Shown one piece after another: positions 53,195 through 62,322 of a stretch of 64,000 nucleotides of DNA (the stretch's first letter is position 1; every line of letters begins with the position of its first letter). The stretch comes from Ramlibacter tataouinensis (GTDB lineage Bacteria > Pseudomonadota > Gammaproteobacteria > Burkholderiales > Burkholderiaceae_C): contig DIZF01000016.1 of the NCBI GenBank assembly GCA_002427815.1, forward strand, positions 172,563 through 236,562. Reading direction: 5' to 3'. The translations under genes and the position numbers were made by a program. The notes below the pieces were generated by a model. The model was not told the origin of the DNA. It worked only from the letters and a program-made list of their open reading frames with translations, and searched no databases.

Positions 53195-54343
53195 TCAGAA
53201 CTTCACCACGTAGCCCGGTCCGTCGATGGACGGGTACTTCTCGAAAATCGCTTCGTCCACCGTGATGCCCAGGCCCGGCTCTTCCGGCGGTGCCACACAG
53301 CCGTCGGTGCCGATCTCGAAGGTGCTGCCGAACATGTCGCGGAACGGATTGAACTTCGACACGCAGGCTTCGAAATAGCCCGAATTCTCGGTGGCCGCCA
53401 TGAAATGCAGCGTGGCCGCGTGGTTCAGGCCGGTGGCCGAGCTGTGCGGGTTGATCGGGATGCGCCATGCGGAGGCCATGGCCGCGATGCGCACGCCCTC
53501 GGTGATGCCGCCGCACTTGGACAGGTCGGGTTGCCACACCTGCACCGCGCCGGCTTCCAGCAGTTGCGCGAATTCGAAGCGGGTGTAATGGTTCTCGCCG
53601 GCCGCCAGCGGCACCAGCGGCGTGATCTTCGCCGCCTCGCGGTAGGAGGCGAAATCGTTGCAGGCAAAAGGCTCTTCGAGCCAACCGGCCCGGATGTCCG
53701 CCAGCACCGGCAGCACGCGGCGCGCGTCGGCCATGGTGTAGACCGCGTTCGCATCGGTAAGGATGTCCACCCCGTCACCCAGCGCCTCGCGCACGTGCAG
53801 CACGCGCTCGATGTCGACCTTCGCGTTGTCGCCCAGGCGCAGCTTGATGGCCTTGTAGCCGCGCGCGACATATTCCCGGGCTTCTTCGGCCAGCGACTGC
53901 TTGGGCTGGTAACCCAGGGAGATGCCGCCCGCGTAGGCGGGGACTCGGCGCCGGGTACCACCCAGCAATTCGTACAGCGGCATCTTCGCGGCCTTGCCAC
54001 GGATGTCCCACAAGGCCATGTCGATCCCCGACAGGGCCAGCGCCGCGCCAGCGCCCAAGCCGTGGCTCGACAACTGCATGCGATGCACCCGCTGCCAGGC
54101 GCCGACGACGTCGGTGGCTTGCATGCCGACCAGCATCGGGGCCAGGGTGTTGTGGATCAGGCTGGTGACGGCGCCCGGGCTGCGGCCCGGATGGGCTTCG
54201 CCGTAGCCGGTGATGCCGTCGGAGGTCTCGATGCGGACGATGATGGCGTCGCGCTTGAGGGTGCTGCCGACCCCCATGGTCACGGTCTTGCCTTCGGGCA
54301 GGCGATACGACAGCGGCACCGCCGTGATGGCTGTGATTTTCAT
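53195..54343 (-). CDS. Mandelate racemase/muconate lactonizing enzyme family protein B (KxR type)
   Basis: This is a 382-residue enolase-superfamily enzyme with metal ligands Asp197, Glu223 and Glu250. The base motif is KLR (167-169) and the catalytic His is His300 (INPHSSATGLNHA). It aligns with protein C (54406-55548) with almost no gaps, including PLAAGENHYTR and QPDLSK, so the two arose by duplication. It is likely to be a dehydratase or racemase of a hydroxy or sugar acid. It lies 62 bp after C and 21 bp before the Bug gene. Confidence 0.87.
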   Translation of the reverse strand: MKITAITAVPLSYRLPEGKTVTMGVGSTLKRDAIIVRIETSDGITGYGEAHPGRSPGAVTSLIHNTLAPMLVGMQATDVVGAWQRVHRMQLSSHGLGAGAALALSGIDMALWDIRGKAAKMPLYELLGGTRRRVPAYAGGISLGYQPKQSLAEEAREYVARGYKAIKLRLGDNAKVDIERVLHVREALGDGVDILTDANAVYTMADARRVLPVLADIRAGWLEEPFACNDFASYREAAKITPLVPLAAGENHYTRFEFAQLLEAGAVQVWQPDLSKCGGITEGVRIAAMASAWRIPINPHSSATGLNHAATLHFMAATENSGYFEACVSKFNPFRDMFGSTFEIGTDGCVAPPEEPGLGITVDEAIFEKYPSIDGPGYVVKF

Positions 54344-54405
54344 TGGCTCGTTCCTTCAGGCCTTTTCATTTCGGCCCAGTAGCGAGCATACCCACAGCGC
54401 GGCTG

Positions 54406-55548
54406 CTACACGTAGCACGGCCCTTCGATCAGTGGGTGCTCGGCGATGAAATGCGGGTCGATCTTCAGGCCGATGCCCACGCCCTCGCGCGGCCGCACGC
54501 AGCCGTTGTCGTCGAGCGAGTACGGCGCCGCGTCGGTCAGGTGGTCGCGGAATGGATTGAGCGAGGTGACATCGCCCTCGAAGTAACCCGGGTTGTCCAC
54601 GGCGCACAGGAAGTTGATGGTCGTCGCCATGTTGATGGCGGTGGCCGAGGTGTGCGGGTTCACCGTCAGTTTCTGCGCGCTGGCCATCGCCGCGATGCGC
54701 ATCGCCTCGGTGACGCCCCCGGTCTTCGAGAGATCGGGCTGCACGAACAGCACATGACCGTCTTCCAGCAGCGTGGCGAACTCGTAGCGTGTGTAGTGGT
54801 TCTCGCCGGCCGCCAGCGGCACCCGTCCCAGCGACGCCGCCACGGCATAGGCCCGGCGGTCCTGCGGCGGGAACGGCTCTTCCAGCCAGCCCACGGCCGC
54901 CTCCTCGAAGGCCGGCATGACCTTGCGCACATCGTCCAGCGTGTAGTTGGTATTGGCGTCCACCAGGATGTCGACCTCGTCACCCACTGCCTGGCGCACG
55001 GCGCGCACGCGCGCGATGTCCTTCACTGCCGTGTCGCCCACGCGCAGCTTCAGCGCGCGATAGCCGTCGGCGATGTGGCGCAGCGCCTCCTCGGCCAGCA
55101 ACGCGGGCTCCTGCCAGCCCAGCGCGATGCCGCCCGCATAAGCCTTGATCGGCTTGGCCGCCCCGCCCAGCAGGCGATACAGCGGCATGCCGGTGGCCTG
55201 GCAGCGCAGGTCCCACAGGGCCATGTCGACGCCGCTCAGCGCCAGCGCCGCCGCCGCGCCCATGCCGTGGCTGGCCAGTTGCATCTTGTAGACCCGGGCC
55301 CACACGCCGGCCACGTCATGGGCGTCGAAGCCCAGCACCAGCTCGCGCAGCGTTGTGTCGATCAGCTTGGCGATGGCGCCGGGGCAGCGCCCGTGATGCG
55401 CCTCGCCCCAGCCGACATGGCCGTCGTCGGTCTCGACGCGCACCAGCACCGAGTCGCGCTTGACGCTGCGGCCAATGCCCAGGCGCACCGATTTGTCGGC
55501 GGGGACGGGGAAGGAGATGGGGACGGCGCGGAGGTCGGCAATGCGCAT
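54406..55548 (-). CDS. Mandelate racemase/muconate lactonizing enzyme family protein C (KxR type)
   Basis: This is a 380-residue paralogue of protein B. Metal ligands are Asp197, Glu223 and Glu249, the base motif is KLR (167-169) and the His is His299 (VNPHTSATAINMA). B and C differ mostly in the capping domain N-terminus and in the C-terminal tail, which set substrate choice. It follows the dehydrogenase gene by 30 bp. The substrate is unknown. Confidence 0.87.
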   Translation of the reverse strand: MRIADLRAVPISFPVPADKSVRLGIGRSVKRDSVLVRVETDDGHVGWGEAHHGRCPGAIAKLIDTTLRELVLGFDAHDVAGVWARVYKMQLASHGMGAAAALALSGVDMALWDLRCQATGMPLYRLLGGAAKPIKAYAGGIALGWQEPALLAEEALRHIADGYRALKLRVGDTAVKDIARVRAVRQAVGDEVDILVDANTNYTLDDVRKVMPAFEEAAVGWLEEPFPPQDRRAYAVAASLGRVPLAAGENHYTRYEFATLLEDGHVLFVQPDLSKTGGVTEAMRIAAMASAQKLTVNPHTSATAINMATTINFLCAVDNPGYFEGDVTSLNPFRDHLTDAAPYSLDDNGCVRPREGVGIGLKIDPHFIAEHPLIEGPCYV

Positions 55549-55578
55549 GGCTCGCTCGCTTTTCGTGATATTGCTGGG

Positions 55579-56535
55579 TTAGCGGAAGACCTGGGGATTG
55601 ACGACGTTGGACGGCCGTTCGCCGCGCAACAGCGCCAACACGGTGGCAACGGCACCTTCGCTCATCGCGCGCATGCTGGTGGCCGTGATGCCCGCCACAT
55701 GCGGGGTCAACAACAGGTTCGGCGCATCGAACACCGGCTCCTCGCCGGTGAGCGGCTGCTTGTCGTGCACATCGAACGCGGCGCCGCCCAGGCGTCCTTC
55801 GCGCAGTGCCGTCAGCACGGCGGCCGTGTCGATGACCGGGCCGCGGGACATGTTGATCAGGATGGCATTCGGCTTCATGGACGCCACCGTCGCCGCATCG
55901 ACCAGGCCGCGCGTCTGCTCGTTGAGCGGGCAGGAAAGCACCACCACGTCCGCTTGCGTGAACAGACCTTGCTTATCGACGGCCTCGACGTTCGGCGGCA
56001 GGGACTCGGCTCGGCGCGTCAGGCCGAGCACACGCATTCCCAGGCCATTCGCCACTTCGGCGACCCGGCCGCCGATGGCGCCCACGCCGACGATGCCGCA
56101 GACGCTGGCGCCGAGCTCGGTGCCGCGGTCGGCCAGCACCCTTGCCTTGGCCCAGCCTTCGCTGCGCATGCGGCTGTCCATCGTTGCCAGGCCGCGGCGC
56201 AGGTGCAGCATTGCCGCCAGTGCGTATTCGGCCACCGCCTGTGTGTTGGAGCCCGGCAGGTTGGCAACCGGAATGCCGCGCGCGGTGGCAGCCTCCACCG
56301 GGATCATGTCCAGGCCCACCCCATGACGCACCACCGCGCGCAGCTTCGGCGCGCGGTCGAACAGGTCGGGCGGCAATTGGGTGCGGACCACCAGCGCTTC
56401 CGCATCGGCAATCAGCCGGAACAGCGTGGCTGCCGCCGTGTCGGGCGCGAGCACCACGTCGCACTGCTGCTCCAATGCCGGCATCAGGTCGGGATGGATG
56501 GGATTGGTGAGCAGCACCCTCGGTTTAGCGGTCAA
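55579..56535 (-). CDS. D-2-hydroxyacid dehydrogenase family protein
   Basis: This is a 318-residue NAD(P)-dependent dehydrogenase. The Rossmann motif is GIVGVGAIGGRVAEV (about residue 146). The catalytic Arg is in NMSRGPVID, the Glu in TGEEPVF and the His in LTPHVAGITA. It may oxidise a hydroxy acid or reduce a 2-keto acid made in the sugar-acid pathway. It overlaps the FAH gene by 11 bp. Confidence 0.92.
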   Translation of the reverse strand: MTAKPRVLLTNPIHPDLMPALEQQCDVVLAPDTAAATLFRLIADAEALVVRTQLPPDLFDRAPKLRAVVRHGVGLDMIPVEAATARGIPVANLPGSNTQAVAEYALAAMLHLRRGLATMDSRMRSEGWAKARVLADRGTELGASVCGIVGVGAIGGRVAEVANGLGMRVLGLTRRAESLPPNVEAVDKQGLFTQADVVVLSCPLNEQTRGLVDAATVASMKPNAILINMSRGPVIDTAAVLTALREGRLGGAAFDVHDKQPLTGEEPVFDAPNLLLTPHVAGITATSMRAMSEGAVATVLALLRGERPSNVVNPQVFR

Positions 56536-57421
56536 GGAATGGCTCCCCTCTCTGGATGGGATTCGACAGCCGGCCGAAGCCCTCGACTTCCACGGTGACG
56601 GTGGTGCCCGGCGCGAGCCAGGCCGGCGGCTGGTGCATGGCGGCCACGCCGGCCGGCGTGCCCGTCGCGATGATATCGCCCGGCTCCAGCGGCATGCGGT
56701 AGGAGATGTACGAGATCAGGTCGGCGATGTTGAACAGCATGGTCGCCGTCGAGCCGTCCTGCAGCGGCCGGCCATCGATGTCGAGCTTGATGCCGACGCG
56801 ATAGGGATCCGGCAATTCGTCGGGCGTGGCGAGCCAGGGGCCGAGCGGCGCCGACGCCGGCAGGTTCTTGCCGCGCACGAAGTTGCCACCGTCGCCCTTG
56901 ATCAGGTCGCTGCCGCTGACGTCGTTATGGGCGGTGTAGCCGGCCACGTAGCGCATGGCGTCTTCCCGGTCGACGCGCAGGGCACGCTTGCCGATCACCA
57001 CCGCCAGCTCGGCTTCATAGCCGACGTTGCCGACATCGGGCGGCAACAGGATCGGCGCGCCCGGGCCGATCACCGTGCTGCCCAGGCGCACAAACGTCAC
57101 CGGCTCGGCCGGATGCGGCATCTTCCGTTCGGCCAGCGCGTCGGTGAAGTTGAAGGCCGCGCCGACGATCTTGCCGGGGCGCGGCAGCGGCGCGAGCAGT
57201 TGCACACCCGACAACGGCCGCAGCGCTTCGATGTCGAACTTCGCATCGGCAAGACGCCGCGCCCATTGGGCCAGCCCTTGCTCGACGAAGGTCTGCAGCG
57301 AGGGTGCGGTGCCGCCGAGAATCGATCGGCAGGCGCGATGCGACAGGTCCACGACCTGCTCGCCTTGCAGCACCCCGGCGACCGCCTGCCCCTGGGCTCC
57401 CTTGAATGAGACAAAGCGCAT
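56525..57421 (-). CDS. Fumarylacetoacetate hydrolase (FAH) family protein
   Basis: This is a 298-residue protein with the FAH core: YEAELAVVIGKRA (metal Glu pair), YTAHNDVSGSDL (Asn/Asp) and PGDIIATGTPAGVA. A smaller N-terminal domain covers the first 70 residues. FAH members split diketo acids or hydrate or decarboxylate keto acids; in sugar-acid pathways they hydrolyse 2,4-diketo-3-deoxy acids to pyruvate and a small hydroxy acid, which suits this operon. The start is the ATG at 57421, 7 bp after the stop of the upstream gene. Confidence 0.92.
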   Translation of the reverse strand: MRFVSFKGAQGQAVAGVLQGEQVVDLSHRACRSILGGTAPSLQTFVEQGLAQWARRLADAKFDIEALRPLSGVQLLAPLPRPGKIVGAAFNFTDALAERKMPHPAEPVTFVRLGSTVIGPGAPILLPPDVGNVGYEAELAVVIGKRALRVDREDAMRYVAGYTAHNDVSGSDLIKGDGGNFVRGKNLPASAPLGPWLATPDELPDPYRVGIKLDIDGRPLQDGSTATMLFNIADLISYISYRMPLEPGDIIATGTPAGVAAMHQPPAWLAPGTTVTVEVEGFGRLSNPIQRGEPFLDR

Positions 57422-57428
57422 CGGCGTC

Positions 57429-58571
57429 TCAGCCGACGCGGTAGCGATCCAGCACCGAGCGGTCGATCTCGATGCCCAGGCCGGGCCCGGTCGGGATCTG
57501 CACCTTGCCCCGATGCTGCACGATCGGCTCCTTCGACAGGTGATCGCGGAACGGGTTTTCGCACTGCTCGAACTCCAGCAGCGGCGGCATCGGCCGGAAG
57601 CTCGGCGGCTGGTCCGGCAGCGCGGCCAGGAAATGCAGCGTGGCGGCCAGGCCGATCGCCGAGCCCCAGGCATGCGGCACGCATTCGACGCCGTGCGCGC
57701 TGGCGAGCGTGGCGATCTTGCGGCATTCGCTGATCCCGCCGGCAGCGCAGACGTCCGGCTGCACGATGTCCATCGCCTTGCGCACCACCAGGTCGCGGAA
57801 GCCCCAGCGGGTCATCTCGTTCTCGCCGCCGGCCACTGCGATGTCCAGGGCCCGCGTGACTTCGACGTAGCCGTCGATGTCCTCGGGCGAGATCGGCTCC
57901 TCGAACCATTCGACGTCGAGCTTTTCCAGCTCACGCCCGATGCGGATCGCCTGCGGCACCGTGAAGCAGTGGTTGGCGTCGACCATCAGCCGCACGCCGT
58001 CGCCGATGGCTTCGCGCACGGCGGCGACGCGCCGGATGTCCAGCTTGGGGTCGCCCAGGCCGATCTTCATCTTCACGGCCGTGAAGCCATGCTCCACATA
58101 GTCGCGCGCCTCTTCCACCGCTTCCTCGACCAGGCGATCCATGTCGATGAAGTACAGGCCGGTGGCGTAGGAGGTGACCTCGGTGCGGTGCGCGCCGCCG
58201 ATCAGCTTGTGGATCGGCTGCTTGCAGGCCTTGCCGATGATGTCCCACAGCGCGATATCGATGCCGCTCATCGACGAGGTCACCATGCCGCGCGGGCCGT
58301 AGTCCTTGATCCGGTTGTACAGGTCTTCCCAGATCACTTCGACGTCAAACGCATCGCGGCCGATGATGCGTGGCGCGAACTGGGTGTCGATATACGCCTT
58401 GGCGACGGCGGAGGGACCGTAGCACTCCCCCCAGCCGGTGATGCCGTCGGCGGTCTCGATCTCCACGATGCAGGAGCCGCGGGTCTTGTACAACCAGCCG
58501 CGCGACGACGTGAAAGGACGCTCCACGGGCGCGGAGACCACGTGGCAGGTGACTTTCTTGATGGGACTCAT
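57429..58571 (-). CDS. Mandelate racemase/muconate lactonizing enzyme family protein D (KxK type)
   Basis: This is a 380-residue classic mandelate-racemase-subgroup enzyme. The base motif is KMK (167-169), metal ligands are Asp198, Glu224 and Glu250, and the His is His300 (VPHAWGSAIGLAATLH). The set is complete, so it should be active as a racemase or acid-sugar dehydratase. The start could be the ATG at 58571 or a GTG at 58583 that overlaps the Bug stop (GTGA). It is the first enzyme gene of the operon after the Bug gene. Confidence 0.9.
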   Translation of the reverse strand: MSPIKKVTCHVVSAPVERPFTSSRGWLYKTRGSCIVEIETADGITGWGECYGPSAVAKAYIDTQFAPRIIGRDAFDVEVIWEDLYNRIKDYGPRGMVTSSMSGIDIALWDIIGKACKQPIHKLIGGAHRTEVTSYATGLYFIDMDRLVEEAVEEARDYVEHGFTAVKMKIGLGDPKLDIRRVAAVREAIGDGVRLMVDANHCFTVPQAIRIGRELEKLDVEWFEEPISPEDIDGYVEVTRALDIAVAGGENEMTRWGFRDLVVRKAMDIVQPDVCAAGGISECRKIATLASAHGVECVPHAWGSAIGLAATLHFLAALPDQPPSFRPMPPLLEFEQCENPFRDHLSKEPIVQHRGKVQIPTGPGLGIEIDRSVLDRYRVG

Positions 58572-58579
58572 TGCTGCTT

Positions 58580-59572
58580 TCACTTCTTCTCGGCGACGAA
58601 AACCTTCTTGGCCACTTCGTTCAGCGATTTCTGGACGTTGTTGATCTCGTTGCCCAGCGCCGCGCCGGTCAGGTTGTCGACGACGGCGCCGCCCGCTTCA
58701 GAGGTGGCTTTGAACTTGGCACTCTGGATGCCCTTGTTGAAGATGGCGGTGAGCTTCTCGCGGATGGCCGGCGGCGTGGCGGCCGGCGCCACGATGTAGG
58801 CCATCTGGACCAGCGGCCCGTAAGGGAACACGTTGTAGCCCTTTTCCTTGAAGGTCGGTACATCGGGCAGCGACTTGATGCGCTCGTTGCCGAAAACCGC
58901 GATCGGCTTCACCAGGCCGCCGTCGATCTGCGCCTTGCTCTCGGACGGCTTGAGCACGCCGGCTTCGATCTGCCTGCCGGCCAGGTCGGCAATCACCTTG
59001 GAGCCGCCGGTGTAAGGCACCGGCAGCGTTTCGACACCGGCGGCGCGGCCCGTCATCACGGCGAAGATGTGGTTGAGGTTGTTGGTGCCGGGAATGCCGA
59101 TCGACACCTTGCCCGGGTTGGCCTTGACGTGGGCCAGGAAGCTTTCCAGGGTGTTGAACTCGCTCTTGGCCGGCACCAGCAGGATCAGCGGGTCGGTGGT
59201 GACGCGCGCGATCGGCGCGAACTGCTCGTTGCGCAGCGGCGTCAGGCCCTGGGCGATCAGCGACAGCGTCGAACTGGTACCCATGCCGATGGTGTAGCCG
59301 TCGGGCTCGGCGTTGGCCACCTTGGTCAGGCCGATCGCGCCGGTGGCGCCGGGCACGTTTTCGACGATCACCTTCACGCCGTCTTCGGCGGCGAGCTGGG
59401 CCAGCGCACGGGCCGAGATGTCGTTGGAGCCGCCCGCGTTCCACGGCACGATGAAGTGGATTTCCCTGGCTGGGAACGGATCAGCCGCGGTGGCGGCCAG
59501 GCAGGTTGCGGTCAGGGCGGCGGCGCCAAGCACTCTGGCAGCCAGACCGGCGAAAGAATTACGAAAGGCCAT
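58580..59572 (-). CDS. Bug-family tripartite tricarboxylate transporter substrate-binding protein (first copy)
   Basis: This is a 330-residue periplasmic receptor with a signal peptide ending at TAAD (about residue 30). Motifs are IHFIVPWNAGGSNDISARAL, VENVPGATGAIGLTKVA and GTNNLNHIFAVMTGRAAG. It differs from the second copy in the ligand loops, so the two may bind different acids or epimers. The ATG at 59572 has a CAGGAGAC ribosome binding site. It is the first structural gene after the GntR gene, with a promoter at 59607-59635. Confidence 0.93.
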   Translation of the reverse strand: MAFRNSFAGLAARVLGAAALTATCLAATAADPFPAREIHFIVPWNAGGSNDISARALAQLAAEDGVKVIVENVPGATGAIGLTKVANAEPDGYTIGMGTSSTLSLIAQGLTPLRNEQFAPIARVTTDPLILLVPAKSEFNTLESFLAHVKANPGKVSIGIPGTNNLNHIFAVMTGRAAGVETLPVPYTGGSKVIADLAGRQIEAGVLKPSESKAQIDGGLVKPIAVFGNERIKSLPDVPTFKEKGYNVFPYGPLVQMAYIVAPAATPPAIREKLTAIFNKGIQSAKFKATSEAGGAVVDNLTGAALGNEINNVQKSLNEVAKKVFVAEKK

Positions 59573-59606
59573 CGGTGTGTCTCCTGGGTCGGGTACGAAT
59601 GGCTCA

Positions 59607-59635
59607 ATGTTATAACAAAGAACAAAGACCCGCAA
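59607..59635 (-). promoter_or_regulatory. Promoter and candidate GntR operator of the sugar-acid operon
   Basis: On the minus strand, -35 TTGCGG (59630-59635) and -10 TAACAT (59607-59612) are spaced by 17 bp. The perfect palindrome TGTTATAACA (59608-59617) overlaps the -10 and could be the operator for the GntR/FadR-type regulator encoded just upstream. The rest of the 174-bp spacer shows nothing further. Confidence 0.55.
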
Positions 59636-59746
59636 CCCCATTCGCCCGCCGTAAGAAGGTGTGACTGGCGCTCTGCCGGGAGGTGGTACTTGTCGGGGCA
59701 TGCGATGCACCCCCCGTTGTGCCAGACGGCGTCCGGCCGGGAGACG

Positions 59747-60436
59747 TCAACTGCGCTTGCCCCGCTCCCGCAGCATCGCGCCGATGTCCTTGCGGGCACT
59801 TTCGATGTCACCGCGGATGGCCGCTGCGGCGGCTTCGCCGTCGCCCTTGCGCAGTGCGGCGATGGTGGCGACGTGGGAGCTGTAGCGCTTGAGGCTGGGG
59901 ATGTTCTCGGGCAGGGCCAGCGTCAGAGTCGGCGCGCAGCGCAGCCAGGCGCTCTCGATGATTTCTTCGACGATCGGCATGCCGCACATGGCGTAGATGC
60001 CGAAATGAAACTTGTAGTGGGCGTCCAGGTACTGTTCGGTGCGGTTTTCCTTGACCGACCGCTTCATCTCCATCAGGAAGGCCTCGACGGCGTCGATCCG
60101 CTCCGGCGTCGCGTGCGCCGCCGCGGCGGCGGCGGCCATGGGTTCGAGGCTGGCCCTCACTGTCATCAACTGGCTGAACTGGTCTTCGTCGAGCAAGGGG
60201 ACGATCGCGGCCCCGGCCGGCCCGAGTCCGCCGCGCACCAGCACCTTTTCGGCGATGAGCCGATTGACCGCATCGCGCACCGGCGTGAGGCTGATGCCCA
60301 GGTCGTCGGCCACCTTGCGCAGCACCACCCGCTCGCCCGGCACGAACCGTCCCGCCAGCAGCGCGGACTTGAGGGCATCGTAGGCACGGTCCCAGAGCGT
60401 GCTGCGTTCAATGGATTTCAGGCGGGGCGAGCTCAT
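59747..60436 (-). CDS. GntR-family regulator with FCD ligand domain
   Basis: This is a 229-residue regulator with an N-terminal winged HTH (about residues 12-75, AYDALKSALLAGRFVPGERVVLRKVADDLGISLTPVRDAVNRLIAEKVL) and a helical C-terminal FCD domain with metal-type His residues (AHYKFHFGIY, SHVATIAAL). FCD regulators usually sense an organic acid. It is first on the minus strand before the two-receptor, four-MLE operon and most likely controls it. Confidence 0.92.
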   Translation of the reverse strand: MSSPRLKSIERSTLWDRAYDALKSALLAGRFVPGERVVLRKVADDLGISLTPVRDAVNRLIAEKVLVRGGLGPAGAAIVPLLDEDQFSQLMTVRASLEPMAAAAAAAHATPERIDAVEAFLMEMKRSVKENRTEQYLDAHYKFHFGIYAMCGMPIVEEIIESAWLRCAPTLTLALPENIPSLKRYSSHVATIAALRKGDGEAAAAAIRGDIESARKDIGAMLRERGKRS

Positions 60437-60625
60437 GCCAAGATTGTGGCTTGTCCTCGGCTTGCCAACGAGCTGCTGTCCGGATCCAGCGCCTCCTGCT
60501 TGGGCCGCAGCGTCGTCGGGGTCAACCTTTTCGCCCATCCACGCAGGCTGCGCCCAGGCGGCACAATAGAGGGCTGGCTGAAACGGTTTGCAGCTCAGCC
60601 ATTCGCCTTCTCCGGAGTCTTTCCC

Positions 60626-62263
60626 TTGTCCGTCCCGTCTTTTGCCGCCGAAACCCGGCGCCGCCGCACCTTTGCCATCATTTCCCACCCCGACGCGGGC
60701 AAGACCACACTGACGGAAAAGCTGTTGCTGTTCTCCGGCGCGATCCAGATCGCCGGATCGGTGAAGGCGCGCAAGGCCTCGCGCCACGCCACCTCGGACT
60801 GGATGGAGATCGAGAAGCAGCGCGGCATTTCGGTGGCGAGCTCGGTCATGCAGATGCTGTACCGCGACCACGTCATCAATCTGCTCGACACGCCGGGCCA
60901 CAAGGACTTCTCGGAAGACACCTATCGCGTGCTCACCGCCGTCGATTCGGCGCTGATGGTGATCGACGCCGCCAACGGCGTGGAAGCGCAGACCCGGCGC
61001 CTCATTGAAGTCTGCCGGCAGCGCAACACGCCGATCATCACCTTCGTCAACAAGATGGACCGCGAGGTGCGCGAGCCGCTGGAGCTGCTCGACGAGATCG
61101 AGCGCGAACTGGGCATGCCCTGCGTGCCGATGACCTGGCCGGTGGGCCAGGGCAAGACCTTCGGCGGCATCATGAACCTGCGCACGCACGCCATGACGGT
61201 GTTCGAGTCGGGCTCGGAACGGCTGCCGCATGACTTCGAGACCATCCCGCTGACCGACCGTGAGAACCTGCTGCAGCGCTTCGGCCACGAATTCGAAACA
61301 GCCGAACAAAGCATGGAGCTCGCCACCGGCGCTTCACCCTCCTGGGACCGCGAGGCCTTCCTCGCCGGCCGGCAGACGCCCGTCTTCTTCGGCTCCGGCG
61401 TCAACAACTTCGGCGTGATGGAAGTGCTGGAGGCACTGGTCGACCTGGCGCCCTCGCCCGGCCCGCGCACCAGCCATCTCGTCGTCAACAAGCAGCCGGT
61501 GGTGAAGGAAGTCCACCCCGAGGACGCAAACTTCTCCGGCGTGGTGTTCAAGGTGCAGGCCAACATGGACGCCAATCATCGCGACCGCATCGCCTTCGTG
61601 CGCATGGCATCGGGCAAGTACTCGCCCGGCATGAAGCTCAAGGTGCAGCGCACCGGCAAGGAGCTGCGGCCCACGTCGGTCGTCACTTTTCTTTCACAAC
61701 GGCGCGAAGCCGTGGACGAGGCCTACGCCGGCGACATCATCGGCTTCACCACCCATGGCGGCGTGCAGCTGGGCGACACCATCACCGACGGCGCCAACCT
61801 GCAGTTCACCGGCCTGCCGTTTTTCGCGCCGGAACTCTTCATGATCGTGATCCTGAAGAATCCGCTGCGCACCAAGCAATTGCAGCAGGGCCTGGCCCAG
61901 CTCGGCGAGGAAGGCGCGATCCAGGTGTTCCGCCCGCAGATCGGCGGCCCGATGCTGCTGGGCGCCGTGGGGCAATTGCAGTTCGAAGTGGTGCAGCACC
62001 GGCTCAAGTCCGAGTACGACGCCGACATTCGCCTGGAGGGCTCGCAGTACACCGGCGCGCGCTGGATCACGGCCGACACACCCGCCGAACTGCGCGCGTT
62101 CGTGGATGCCTACCCGGCCCGCATGGCCCTGGACGCCGCCAACGCGCTGGCCTTCCTGTGCACCTCGCCCTACGACGTGCGGCTGGCCCAGGAACGATTC
62201 CCCAAGATCCATTTCCACCCGCTGCGCGAGCACGCAGGACTCTCGCTGCAAGACTCGGGTTGA
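60626..62263 (+). CDS. prfC: Peptide chain release factor 3
   Basis: This GTPase recycles RF1/RF2 from the ribosome after termination. The 545-residue protein has G1 SHPDAGKTTLTEKLL (about residue 20), G2 QRGISVASSVM, G3 DTPGHKDFSEDTYR and G4 NKMDRE, then domains II and III with GDIIGFTTHGGVQLGDT. The start is a TTG at 60626 with GGAG 8 bp upstream; the frame is open far upstream but that part is antisense to the GntR and Bug genes. The 60437-60625 spacer holds promoters for both directions, including CACAAT at about 60561. Confidence 0.96.
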   Translation: MSVPSFAAETRRRRTFAIISHPDAGKTTLTEKLLLFSGAIQIAGSVKARKASRHATSDWMEIEKQRGISVASSVMQMLYRDHVINLLDTPGHKDFSEDTYRVLTAVDSALMVIDAANGVEAQTRRLIEVCRQRNTPIITFVNKMDREVREPLELLDEIERELGMPCVPMTWPVGQGKTFGGIMNLRTHAMTVFESGSERLPHDFETIPLTDRENLLQRFGHEFETAEQSMELATGASPSWDREAFLAGRQTPVFFGSGVNNFGVMEVLEALVDLAPSPGPRTSHLVVNKQPVVKEVHPEDANFSGVVFKVQANMDANHRDRIAFVRMASGKYSPGMKLKVQRTGKELRPTSVVTFLSQRREAVDEAYAGDIIGFTTHGGVQLGDTITDGANLQFTGLPFFAPELFMIVILKNPLRTKQLQQGLAQLGEEGAIQVFRPQIGGPMLLGAVGQLQFEVVQHRLKSEYDADIRLEGSQYTGARWITADTPAELRAFVDAYPARMALDAANALAFLCTSPYDVRLAQERFPKIHFHPLREHAGLSLQDSG

Positions 62264-62322
62264 GTTCCACCCTCGTGTGGATAATGGCCGGAAAAGGCCA
62301 GAAGCCACAACGAGGGGATGCA

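Noticed and set aside
58571..60625. Open frame upstream of and in frame with prfC
   Set aside because: The stretch is antisense to the Bug and GntR genes; release factor 3 starts at the TTG near 60626, which has a ribosome binding site.
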